A DNA stretch of 64,000 bases from Bugula neritina. Lineage: Eukaryota; Bryozoa; Gymnolaemata; Cheilostomatida; Bugulidae. The notes beneath the pieces are model-generated. The model was not told the origin of the DNA. It was given only the letters and a program-made list of their open reading frames with translations, and did no database searches. The stretch is taken from the NCBI GenBank assembly GCA_964035545.1, contig OZ037767.1:20190628-20254627 (forward strand). Reading direction: 5' to 3'. Shown one piece after another: positions 1 to 12,600 of this stretch. Every line of letters starts with the position of its first letter. The first letter of the stretch is position 1. A program made the position numbers and the translations under genes.

Positions 1-83
1 TAACTAAAGATATCGATTATTAAAATATTATAATATCTAGTGCTCAGTGACTTACTTAGTTTTTAGAGTTTAGGATAGGTTTT

Positions 84-610
84 AATGGTGTGGCTTTGTA
101 GTACACTGACAATGCTGTAGGTTTGTGGTACACTAACAATGCTGTAGGTTTGTGGTACACTGACCATGCTGTAGGTTTGTGGTACACTGACAATGCTGTA
201 GGTTTGTATTACACTGACATTGCTGTAGGTTTGTATTACACTGACATTGCTGTAGGTTTGTATTACACTGACAATGCTGTAGGTTTGTGGTACACTGACC
301 ATGCTGTAGGTTTGTGGTACACTGACATTGCTGTAGGTTTGTATTACACTGACATTGCTGTAGGTTTGTATTACACTGACAATGCTGTAGGTTTGTGGTA
401 CACTGACAATGCTGTAGGTTTGTGGTACACTGACCATGCTGTAGGTTTGTGGTACACTGACCATGCTGTAGGTTTGTGGTACACTGACAATGCTGTAGGT
501 TTGTGGTACACTGACCATGCTGTATGTTTGTGGTACACTGACAATGCTGTAGCTTTGTGGTACACTGACAATGCTGTAGGTTTGTATTACACTGACATTA
601 CATTTTGTAG
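84..610. repeat. 27-bp minisatellite ending in a tomosyn splice acceptor
   Basis: About 19 copies of a 27-bp unit alternate between TGGTACACTGAC and TATTACACTGAC variants. Every copy ends in GCTGTAG except the last, which reads CATTTTGTAG and is the acceptor of the exon at 611. Because 27 is divisible by three, both strands appear open, but the frames are periodic nonsense. Confidence 0.95.
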
Positions 611-3600
611 AATCACCTGCCTGTACCTGGCCTACCAGAGCAAATGGCTGTATCTGGGCACAGAAAGAGGAAATGTACATATTGTCAATGTAGAAACATT
701 TACTATCTGTGGTTACATCATCAACTGGAATAAAGCAATAGAGCTGTAAGTTACACTAAAATATTTTTCATAATATTAATTTTCTTATTATTTATATGAC
801 TTCAGTAGCTAGTCAAACTTTTATTTGGAAATTATCTCCTCTTTGATTATAGGTCAAGAAAGACCCATCCAGGCCCAGTTGTTCACCTTAGTGATAATCC
901 TATGGACCCAAATAAGGTGTGTTACTACTTTGCTGTGTTCTCTTTAACATACCATCTTTGCTATATCCTCTTTGCTATATCCTCTTTGCTATACTTTCTT
1001 TGCTATGCCTCTGCTGTACCTGTACAAATGCAAAGTGTAAGTCTGCATTTCTTCATATACAACTTTTGAATCTCGTTGAAGCTGGAGAGATATTAAATGT
1101 ATGTCTTCTCAGAGCTAAGAGTTGTCTTTCCATTGCACATGCTGTCCAGCGGCTATACTGTATACTGTTATACTATATTGGACTAGCTGTTAGCATGTAA
1201 CTATATAGTGTTATGTTTGCAGCTGTTGATAGGGTTTGAGACGGGGCTGACTGTATGCTGGGACCTCCGATGTAAAATGGCCGAGTCTAGATTCAACTCA
1301 AACGAGTGTCTCCGAGATGCATGCTGGAGCAATGAAGGTGTGTGCTGTTTAACATTTCAGGAAGTTGCCTGAAATTTCAGTCTTAACCTGTTGCAAGGAG
1401 TTGTCTTCTCTTTATATTTACCTAATAGGCATTTGATAGTGTTCAGATAGCAGCCACTGTCTTTATTTTCAAGGATAAATTATCCAGTTAGTTTTGGTCT
1501 TCACTTCTGTTCAATTATTTGTGAGCAGAGTTCTCAGGAATGTCAGTTCATTATATCCAGCATTACTTTTTCAGCAGAAATTTTTGACCTAAGAAAAAGA
1601 GGACAACTTTGATTGTTGTACAGGAAAAAAACTTTAGTTGAATGGTTTTTGTTAAACTTTGTGCTTAGCTGTGTTTTAAAGATTAAATGTTTTTATTACC
1701 ATTAAAAGCTGAAACCAGCCACTGATTTTAACCAGTATCCTGTTACCACAGATAGAGTAAAACTGGTGCTTATGGTTACTCTTCCTGCTTGTGCTTAGTT
1801 ATTAACATTCTTACAGGCAAGATGTTTATGTGCTCCTATGCCGATGGTACGTTGAGTACTTGGAACTGCAAACACCCCTCCAAACCAGTTAGTGTCATGA
1901 CCCCTCACTCTAAGGCTAACAAGAACGGACAGCTTTCCCCATGTAAACCAATCAACAGGCTGGAATGGAGGGCTGTCAAATCAGGGTAGGTGTTTGTATA
2001 TCCTCATACTTCTGCTAACACTCATGACATCATGTACGGAACTTCCGCTAACTGCCTGATTGTTTTGCTAAGGATAGTATTTTGGTACAAAAGAATTACT
2101 TTTATTCCTCTCACGGCTTAGAGTCTTTGGACTTCGCAGCTACCACTGGCGTTACAGTGGTGGATATGAAGCTAGTGGTGGATACAGACATGCTTAGCAC
2201 TTGCCACTTTTACTTTACCCAATCATTATTGCATGGAAAGGCTGTGACATTGACTATAGAATAGCCTGTGATCTACATAGCCTGTGCTCTACATAGCCTG
2301 TGTTCTACATAGCCTGTGCTCTACATTGCCTGTGCTCTACATTGCCTGTGCTCTACATAGCCTGTGTTCTACATAGCCTGTGCTCTACATTGCCTGTGCT
2401 CTACATAGCCTGTGCTCTACATAGCCTGTGCTCTACATAGCCTGTGCTCTACTTAGCCTGTGCTCTGTATTGCCTGTGCTCTACACAGCCTGTGTTTTAC
2501 AAGCAATTTAATTTGTTTTATTAATAAATGACAATTTTTGCAATATTTTGTCAATTTTTCACGTTGGCTTTATGGGCATTATCAATATTGGAACAAAATT
2601 ATTTCCAAAGTGTTTCAACATATTCTGGTTCATTATCTGCTTGTGTGCAATTCTTACAGACTTTTCTTTTCATTTTACAGGGAAGGGTAAGCTGGGTTGT
2701 GTCGTTTAATCTTATCATTCAAGTGTAGTTTTCTGTAGAATATAACGTTGTTATATAATACTAATATATGTCTCCAGTATTGCCACTCCAGTGTCGTAGC
2801 CCGTAGGCAGGAGAATATAGGCTAGTCTGTATTTCTCTGGTTCATATATTGTAACCTTGTTCATAGACGTATACCTAGCTTCATATTGTTCTTCATGTTT
2901 TCATAGAAGGTCTTGTCACATTGTTAGCATCAGTTCTTTAACTTTAGAGTGCATTTTTGTCATGCCCCGCATAATTATCCACCTGTAGTGAGTACAACAC
3001 AACCCTTAGCTGTGACATGATGAAGGTTGTAGTGTGTAGTGTGTAGTAGAAAGAATGTATATCATGTAGTTTGTGTTATATTGTATTCACTGTTTGTGGC
3101 GTAGAGAGCCGTACATAATATTCAGTGGCGGAATGTCGTACGAAGCTGGCAGGTCCCCCTGTCTGACTATAATGCATGGCAAAGACGTGACAGTCCTGGA
3201 AATGGAACACAAAATACTCGACTTCATCGTCTTGTGTCGCAACGTCTGGTCCTTTGGTAAGAAACATTCAGAGCTACTACCTTAAAGTAATGTATAAGCA
3301 AAGTCAATTGTATAAAAGCTACAATGAGAGCAGTTACTAATAGAAAAGCAAAGTTTAAAACTTAACTTGAATAGCTTCAAGTAATCGACAAAGTTTTAGT
3401 TAAATACATATATCTTAAAAAGAATAATCATTCCCTTTGACTGTTCACTGAAATCATGTCCAAAATTGATCACAAGCGAGTAATTTTGACGAGTTGCTTT
3501 TACAATGCAAGAAAACTTGGGAAAATTGTCCACTCAGCTAAAGTGAATGCACTGTTACTAATCCTTACACACTGAGTATGAACTGGTTCTGTTGGTAGAG

Positions 3601-6600
3601 TATGATGATCCATACGCTATAGTTGTTCTACTTGCCAGTGACCTTATCTTCATAGACATGACTATTCCAGGGTGAGTGAGTATGGCATAATATAATAAAA
3701 TACAATATAATATAACATAATGCAATATAATATAATATAATATTTAAATACAATATAATGCAATACAATACAATATAATATACAATATAACATAATATAG
3801 TATATGACATAATATAATATAATGCAATATGATATAATATAATACAATTTAATATAGCATAATATAACACAGTATAATATATTATAATACATTATAATAT
3901 AACTCAATATAATATAACATAATGCTAGATGGTAACACATAATGCAATATAATATACTATGTTGGTCTAGTTGTAGTTAATTTAGGTCAACTGGTCAAAC
4001 TCACTTATTGTATCCATTTTAGACCATCACTATGTTTAGTGTTCAACATTTCATGTTTCTATGCAAATTTTACTGCCTGTAATATTCTTATTAGTGATTA
4101 GGTGTTATATAATCAGATTCTTCTCAAGTATTTTTAGAAAGTAATGCCTACTTTTGTTGTGAATTATCTGTACTTTTTCTCCGAAAAGTCAACTCTATGT
4201 TTTATTAATGTTTTGAATTGATTCATGCTCTTCTTTTAACTCAACTCAGGTACCCGTGCTTTCAATGTCCGTACGCCCTTGACCTTCACGAGTCTCCGGT
4301 CACCTGTCTCAAGTACATCAGTGATTGCGCAGCTGATCTAATTCCTGCCATATACTCGTGCGGCGCCAAGCAGCTACGGGAAGGTTACAGCAAGACGGTA
4401 GAGTTGTCTCTTCTATCTTATCTCAGTGCATGTATTGGCAGTATCACTCTCTGTGTGAAGAATATTCATTATTCCACAGTATTGTCAAATATTGCCTGCG
4501 TCTGCTCATAAGTTACTTGCTGAGCAAGATTGTTTAGCACCACTCCGTTAAATTCCAAGTTACTTCTCAGTGAAAATTACCAGAAATTGCTCATTGTCCA
4601 GTTTTATGGTATTTGATGATAAAGAGCTTTGGTTGTATAAAATGTGGTAATAAAATCTCTACATGCATTCGGCAGTGTTGAGTTGTTGACGAGTTTATTT
4701 CAATGCGTAGGAGTTTCCTGTTAGTGGTGGCGAGTGCACACCCAGTTCTAACAGCTACTCTGAAATACTCATCACTGGACACGCAGATGGCAGCATCAAG
4801 TTCTGGGACGTCTCCGGGAGTAAGTTGTACCACCATGCACTACTCGTCTTGTAACTTCCTGTGCAACTATTCAATAGTCCAACACCTTTAATACCCTTTA
4901 GGTTTTTCTCAGTTGTAGTCATATCTCATTGCTTTTATTTAGTTGAGCATTTGATTCATATTGAAAATCTATTATTGGGGTTTATGCTCAGCGTGATGTA
5001 TTCTCAGAACGAGTAGAGTGTCTACAGATAAATCTATAGGCTGTGCATGTCAACCTTCTATTGCTTTCTATTATATGTGTTTTAATTTGATCATTCCACA
5101 ACATGTTAAGCATCCTAGTTAGCTATTTGTGCTTTGCTGCAGGTACAATATTGTTCCTGTATCGACTAAAATCGAGCAAGCAGTTTGAGAAGATAAAGAG
5201 GAAGTATGAAGAGGATGACGACCTGCTGGCCATTCAGCACATCTATCTAGACGAGGAGAGTCGCCATCTGGTGGTGGCCGCTTCTCAGCACGTCATAGTC
5301 TATGGCTACAGGAAGAAGGAGCTCTCTTACGATGTGCCAGTACGTGCAGATCTGCTTTATATATCCTTGCTAATAGTTGAATCTAGCTTCAACATATCTA
5401 CATGTGTTTGACATCCTTGTTACTGAATATTGTGGCAACTGTCTGCAGGTGGTTGAAGTATCTTGTGCCATTAGTCATATATTCTGACAACCCTTTGCAG
5501 GTGGTTGAGGTGCCTGCTATCAGTGAGCTGGTAGATGAAGACATAGATAGTCCTTCCTCTCCCAGCAATATAAAAGTTCCTCAGAATATTTCCAATAACG
5601 TCACTGGACCTGCAGAGGCAGGCCATGTGACCCGACCCAACGCCGAGAACAAGGTACAACCTCTAATACTTCTGCTCCGCACTGACATAGTTCTAGAACA
5701 GTATTGTTAGTATTGTACTTGGCTATTAATCATGCTAAAACATTTGTTAGTATTCACCATTTTATCGGAATTTTAAAAACTGGTGAACTCTAAATTGATT
5801 TTTTTTAGTATGTATTTAACTCAAACAATTTGCCAAAAACTTTGATCAAACTCAATGCTCTGCTAAGTCAATTCTGTTGATAGATATGTGAAGTGTATAT
5901 CTAGTGCGGACATTTTCTATTTTCTAGCCCTTCAAGCTGTATAGGTTGAAATCGGCACCCACCCTTTCCACGTATTCATTTAAGCCGGTAACACTATTCA
6001 CTAGTTTTTCCCACTGTGTTTCGCTACTTGGCAATATCATTCTAACCTAGCTAGCTTTATGACTTGCCATCTCATTGCCTAATCACTCTAACAAACTGTC
6101 CTCTAAATTGTGACATTTCTCATGCCTTTTGCTGATGTTGTGTTTGCCGCTTGATCCAAGTCATTGTACTACTTCACTTAACACAGTTGATTATAACTAT
6201 ATAGTCTGGCAGCTTTCCGATTTCTGAAATTGCCATTGTTTTTCTCCTTGTATGCCGCAATTACTCTAAAGCCTAACAGCTTGAGATCATGATTGTGATT
6301 TTGGAGTTGTCAGTTCTATCAAGAGTAGTGTGATTATTAGGTGTAGACAGTTTTCACTTAATGCTTTTGTCCTGTCCGATAAATCTAAACACAATCTTTC
6401 TGGGCTTTATTCAAGTGTCCAATTCAATACTTTCTATTTGTCTATTTATGATATATGTCGGATATATAGTATCTTCACTTGTTGAATTTATGGTGAAATT
6501 TTTCTCATCTTTGACTTTACACTAGTCTATACTGGAGTTGTATGCTCTGTAATTATAATTTCTACCTTCATGTGTTATTCCCGAAGTGATTGAAACTGGG

Positions 6601-9600
6601 AAGTCGCCACTTCTTGCTATGGGCAGTAAATCTTTTTCATTCAAATTAAACTATATTGTTGTTGAAGCTTACACCCTCAGCTTAACCTCGGCTTTTAGTT
6701 GCCTCTACTGTCCAGGTAAAATGGCAGTATTTGAGCTTTTATAATGTATTGTGGCAGCTTGTATTAATGCAATTTAACAACACATGTTTTCAGCCATTCA
6801 TGTTATTTGAGTATGTATTGTTATGTAGCTGTAGAAGTTGTCTGTTCTATGTACTTCAATATAAAAGTAATGTTTCCTGCAGCAAATGGATTACTAACCT
6901 GTTAACTCCCGTCTGTATAATCTTGCTTATCATACTTACTTCCTGTCCATTTACAGGATGTAAAGACGTCTGTGAAAGCTAAATCAGGTGTGAAAAAGTA
7001 CAGCGTGGGGTACCAACCAGAGCTGGTGGTACTAGTCCAGTGGTATGAGGGGACGACTCCGCCTATTATAACTTCAGTATGCATAAACTCCTCATATGGA
7101 ATGTAAGCAGCTATTCTACGTAGGCTTAGCGTTGTGTCATGACACATTAGCCCAACATACTCTCTGTTACCTTTCAACAGTCTCGTATGCTTAACCACAC
7201 TCGCATCTAATCGATGTCACATAGTTACTCATCTACCAACTTCTGTCAAACCTTCATTATCAAAGTTGATTAATTTTTTTTAATTTTTTCACCATTTTAT
7301 TTTAACCGCTTTAACCCAGAATATTAAGATTTCTTTGTAATGTCATTGCAAGGTGTACTTTAAACTATCCGATATAATAACCATTCTGATCAGATGGTAC
7401 TATACTACATGTAGACTTGCAATAAGTTGATATAAGAAATGCTGGGCCCCAGGCTATGTTACTCATCAGTGCTGCTGACCCCCAGGTTGGCTGCCGGCAC
7501 CACCACTAGTCTGTTTATAATGGATACGGTGCAGAAGACGTGTCTACTCAACATCCACCCAGCAGAACTGTGCAATAGTGAGATAGGGCGACTGGCCACG
7601 CCTACTACGACCTCTCCCAAGAAGAGGCTCCCCAGCGCATCTGTCTTGGACCAGGAGAGTGGAGCTGAGGCTAACTCCAGGAGCACTGAGCAGGTAATGA
7701 ATGTCTACATAGTAATTCCAGTTTCTAGCATGTGTTCTTCTAGATTGTCATGTTTAGTGTAGTTATATAGTACAGAATCATAATCTCAGCACTGATTTTA
7801 GAATTTTATACTTTCCTTTATTTCATAGTTTACATACTTCCACTGCACACACTATAATGTTGCGTATAGACTGGCTGCTTTGAACTGTTTTTAATTCATA
7901 AATTATTGTTGGACAAGTTATGAAGCTGCAGATTTCTATTTTTGTCTCACAGTATTGTATCGGGGTGACATACGTTGCAAATCTACCTTTTTGTTGGTGA
8001 AAGGTCAACAAAGAACTTAATATGAAGTTTTTGTTTATGTGTATTGGCTGTGCTCTGTATGGTTTCTTGATTATTGATACACATTTGCAATATTCCATAC
8101 TTATCATAGAAAAATACAATAAAGATGCTCAACTAGAAACCTCATTACTTCTATGAATTTGTGACCTTGCGCTAACAAAAATTAATTTTAGAAATTGTAC
8201 TGCAACATAAAACATAATATTATTAGGCAATTTTGAATAAGTAGTAATCACTACATTCAACTTCAAGTTCAAAGTTCAGCCAGTTTAATTTTGTTAGAGA
8301 AGTAAAATCTAAGTAATTGTCTAATGCTATCAGCCTTTGATTTTTGTATGTTTGTGTCATATTTTGTTGGAGTAATACAAAGCCTACTGGATCGCTTTGT
8401 GAGTATATACATGCATATATACAGGATGAATAATGGAAATATTGTGTGTTGAAAGCTAATCGCTGCGTAATAAATTAATTGGAAATCAGTTGAAATTTAC
8501 TGGATTGTCACAAAATGTTAAAATAACTTTTAAGAAAGTTGTAATTTTTGCCAGTCTAACTAAATGCTAAAATTTTGAATCAAAGTAGTTTTTTGACATT
8601 GAAAAGACAACTTCAAGAATTTATTAAACCAAGTTATGCTAGTCCTGTGGCTAAGCCCTTGACATGAGAAAATTCTTCTGAGGCTACGTCTTGATCTTTT
8701 GTACTGTATTGCAACACATTAGCTTTCAGCATGCATTTTACCACTGGCAGTGGAGCTCTATCCACACTCTGCCAATGTGTGTTGTTCTTGTAATAAAGCC
8801 ACCTAGTGTAGACATCAAAGAGGAAACACTCAGTGAGATCAGTCAACCTGACCCCGCGTCGTCCGTGGGAGAGAATAAAAGTGGCCCGTCAGATTCTCAC
8901 AAACCGTTGACTCCGCCTCCCCGACCACCACCACCTATTAAAAATGGTGGTCATAAAAAGCTGTCTAAAACTGTATCAGACCAGAACCAGCTGCACACCG
9001 TTGGTCTATCATCCAGTGCTACTCAGCAATTGCCGAGTAAAGCGTCGTGGACCAGGAAGTTCAGCACCAAAGTCGGCTCAATAGCCAGCATCTCTGTCAA
9101 GCACAAACATTCAACAAAGTTTAAGTCTTTCACCGCCCTGCCTTCTAGTCAACATGCTCAAGGCTTCTTTTCTGATCAGCAGTCATCAAAGAAGCACCGC
9201 GCTGGTAAGACATGTGTGCTCAAGTTGCTCCTGGTCATGCATTCTGGTTTGAGAGAATAACTTTGTGTCTTCTCTTTTAGACTTTCAGCTTCACCAATCG
9301 ACTAACTATGGGTGAGAACACAGTTGTTATGTGAGATGTTGTGGTCGTCGGTGTTTGTACACCGCAGACGTCTAGGCTCGGTGCCACCGAGAAGGGGGGG
9401 GGTTTGGGACGTCCCGGCGTATGCAAACACTGACTGCTATGATATGTCACTGCTCTGCTTCACTCTAACTTAACCGAGCTTCATTTCTAGCAGACTGATG
9501 AAGGCTTCCACCTCCATGCTTTCTGTAACTCATCTGAGTTGTTGTTAGCTCTGTGGAGTGTCTATACTTTACTAGGTCTGTCCATGCATTCTCAAGACTT

Positions 9601-12600
9601 ATGCAACTTGTGTGAGACAGCGTGTGAAGTATAGAGACTTATCACAGCTCCAACATTCATCTGTTGTGTTGGCTGCTCTTGGACATTGATAATATGGACA
9701 ACCAGGACGCCAGACGAATATTTACTCTTCCAATAATCGAACTCTATATTATCAGTGTCCAAGTGTATATCAGCTCTCAAACTAACCACCTATATTTGCT
9801 TTTATAGGTTGTGTTTTACCTCTAACTGTCCTTGACCCAACACTCTGTGCTGCCACTTTGCACGGCCCTTACGCATGTTATAACTCGCTCACACTTTCTA
9901 TTCTTATTGGTTATCATTTTCAGATGCTCAACGGGAGCCCTTCACCAGGGTTTGCTGCCAGACATAAGTTTCGTTGGCAAACTGTGTCTACAGGTACTAG
10001 TAGCAAATAGGTCTCGATTCTTTTGGGTTTGACCCTACTCTTCATTCGCTGCCCTCTGGATTCTGGGGATGCCAGCAATTTCATTCTAGGGTTCTATAAC
10101 TGTCATGGACAAACATAATAAGTCTTTGTCAAAAGCTTTATTTTCAAGAAAAATGCTTCAACACATTTTATTCAAATTTGAAAAATACTTTGTTTTGAGA
10201 AATTCCTACATGATGAAATAGCAAAAGTATCTCTCCAGTACTCTGCCCGATGCATCATGTATAAAGGCAAATTTTGCAGGCATTCCCACACCAGGTCTTA
10301 GATGTGAAAATCGTCCTCGTAATTTTCCTACTTTTAGTATGCATGAGTTTGTTTGATTTTATGGTTTGTTCATCACTTCCTCTAGAACTTCTCATTACAT
10401 GTAGATAACCCGTTCACACTGTTACTCACTAACCAAGGATCTACTACTCACTAACCAACAGTTTAATACTCACTGACTGACTATTAACTACTCACTAACT
10501 GACTACTAACTACTCACTAACTGATTACTAACCACTCACTAACTACTGACTACTCACTAACTGACTACTACCTACTCACTAACTGGAGACTAACTACTGA
10601 CTACTCACTAACTGACTACTAGTTACTCTGTCTCATCTTCTATTATTTGTCTGGCTAGGAAGTATACTATAGTCACTAGACTCTTAATGCCAGCACCCTA
10701 TGTTCCAGTGCTTCTAGTTTAAGACTATCCCAAAGTAGGCTGTGCATAGTCACAACTTGTGACAGGCTACCAGATTTTAAACAGTTGGTAAGCATTCACC
10801 TGTCCAACTAACATATCTGTAGCTGTTTTAGTCTGTAGACTTGATGTGTTCAGCTGTCTTTCCAGCCATCAACTAGACTTCACTCACTGCTAATTCTATC
10901 CATCATATTTATTTCAATTCTGAAAACTACAAATCACACCATTTTCTATGATTTCAAAGGCTCTGCTAGTTAGCAGTATAGGAACTAAAAATAGACTACT
11001 CTATTTTACGTCACAACTTAGTCATTGCTGAGTCGTAGTTAATAGGTCACTCTGTTATTGCACTGTTACCAAAGCAACCTGGCTATTAGCACTTTCACAC
11101 ACCATGCATATTCTGACACAGGCTTGTGTTCATCATCTTCTGCCCCTGTATCTAAATGTATTATGAGTTTACACTCATTACTGTGCATACTGTACAATTA
11201 TGTTATACTTTGTAGTTGATGTGTTCTTTTATACACTGAATGTATATAATTTCACTGTATAGTTTGTGTTGTCTGCTCCTGCACTAATCAGCATCACACA
11301 TGTTGTCATTCACGCTGTGTACTTACAGGGTTTTTACCAAAATTCCTTATCAACCTAAATGTTGTCATTTATGTATGATTTCAGGTTTGGTTGCGTTGAA
11401 ACGATTAACAAAACTAAAACGTAAATAATGCTTCAACTGCATGCATGCCCTTTTGTAATCAAATCGGTGATTGTTATACATTTATAATTGGCTTAAAGAA
11501 TACTTCTACTAAAACAAGGATTCACTAATTTGAACTTTTAAAGCATGTAATCTGCTCTGTTATATAACCTCCTGCACGTTGTTGTTATAATCCTGTTGAT
11601 TCGCGTATCTCTAATAAGGCCTGCATATAAGATTAAATATTATGCAAGAGTTATCTTCTCTTTTGTGATGTCAAAATAATTATGATGCCAACTGCAGTCA
11701 GTTCTATAGATTTGTGTCATGTTATTCACAATGTTATGCGGAGCCGTAGTGTTGAATTCATGTAAATGAATGAACAACTAACCAGGTCCTGGCGCTGTGT
11801 GTAGATAAACCAGATGGGGGCGTGTTCTCGCGATCTCGGTCTCCTAGCAACACCAGTTTAGATGTCTCCACCCACCAACCAGTCGCCGAGGTTCAATTCC
11901 TTATGTTCGCTGACAGTTACTCTAGAAAACTCAGTGAAGGTTGGTTGCCTTGTTTGGAGATTATTGTAGTATATATAACATCATTTTATTGTATATCATA
12001 CAATTATATTATATAGTAGAGTGTGGATTATTGCAGTTTTTATATAATTGCTGATAATTTTTATAGTAAATATAACGCATCTCTATTAATGTGGAAAAAT
12101 AGAATAGCCTTTCACTTTAAAGAGTAGTCTTTGTAGACGTTCATCATCTACAGCAAACTGTAACTTCATTTATATGGAGTCATCCCCTCCCTGCTCAGCT
12201 TTTCCTTGCGTATTGTAAATTTGAGAAGCATAAGCAGAATTTACTCCCTTAACTCCGAGAGTCTAGACAAGCTATTATTGCTCTGTTCAGAGTGTTTGGT
12301 CTTTGCCTGGTTACTCGCTTACTTCTCCCAGAACGGATAAGGTACACCAATTGGAAAAGGAGTTGTTTTGTTATAACTAATTGTAATGCAATTTGATTGT
12401 AACTGTTTAGGGAAATCTTTGTGGAATAAGGTAGCAAAAGCAGCTCTCAGTAAATCCAAATCACAAGAACTTTCTGGTTTCTCAAAGGCATCAGGCCACA
12501 GTGGTGAGACAGGGGGTTGCTTTGTCACGCTTCAGCTTTTAACTGTTTCTTCCGCAAAACTGAAGCTTTATTAGAAGGCAGAACTGTTTGGCAGAGAAAG

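Noticed and set aside
63..749. Long overlapping frames on both strands with TYSIVSVPQ / WYTDNAVGL repeats
   Set aside because: Produced by a 27-bp array. Only the last 45 codons on the plus strand belong to a real tomosyn exon.
2082..2264. 60-aa plus-strand frame in a tomosyn intron
   Set aside because: No splice context and no tomosyn similarity; tomosyn continues in phase from 1985 to 3105.
9480..9520. CTGATGA motif as another hammerhead core
   Set aside because: No GAAA after a stem II and no pairing flanks. Other CTGATGA or TCATCAG sites in the window fail the same test.
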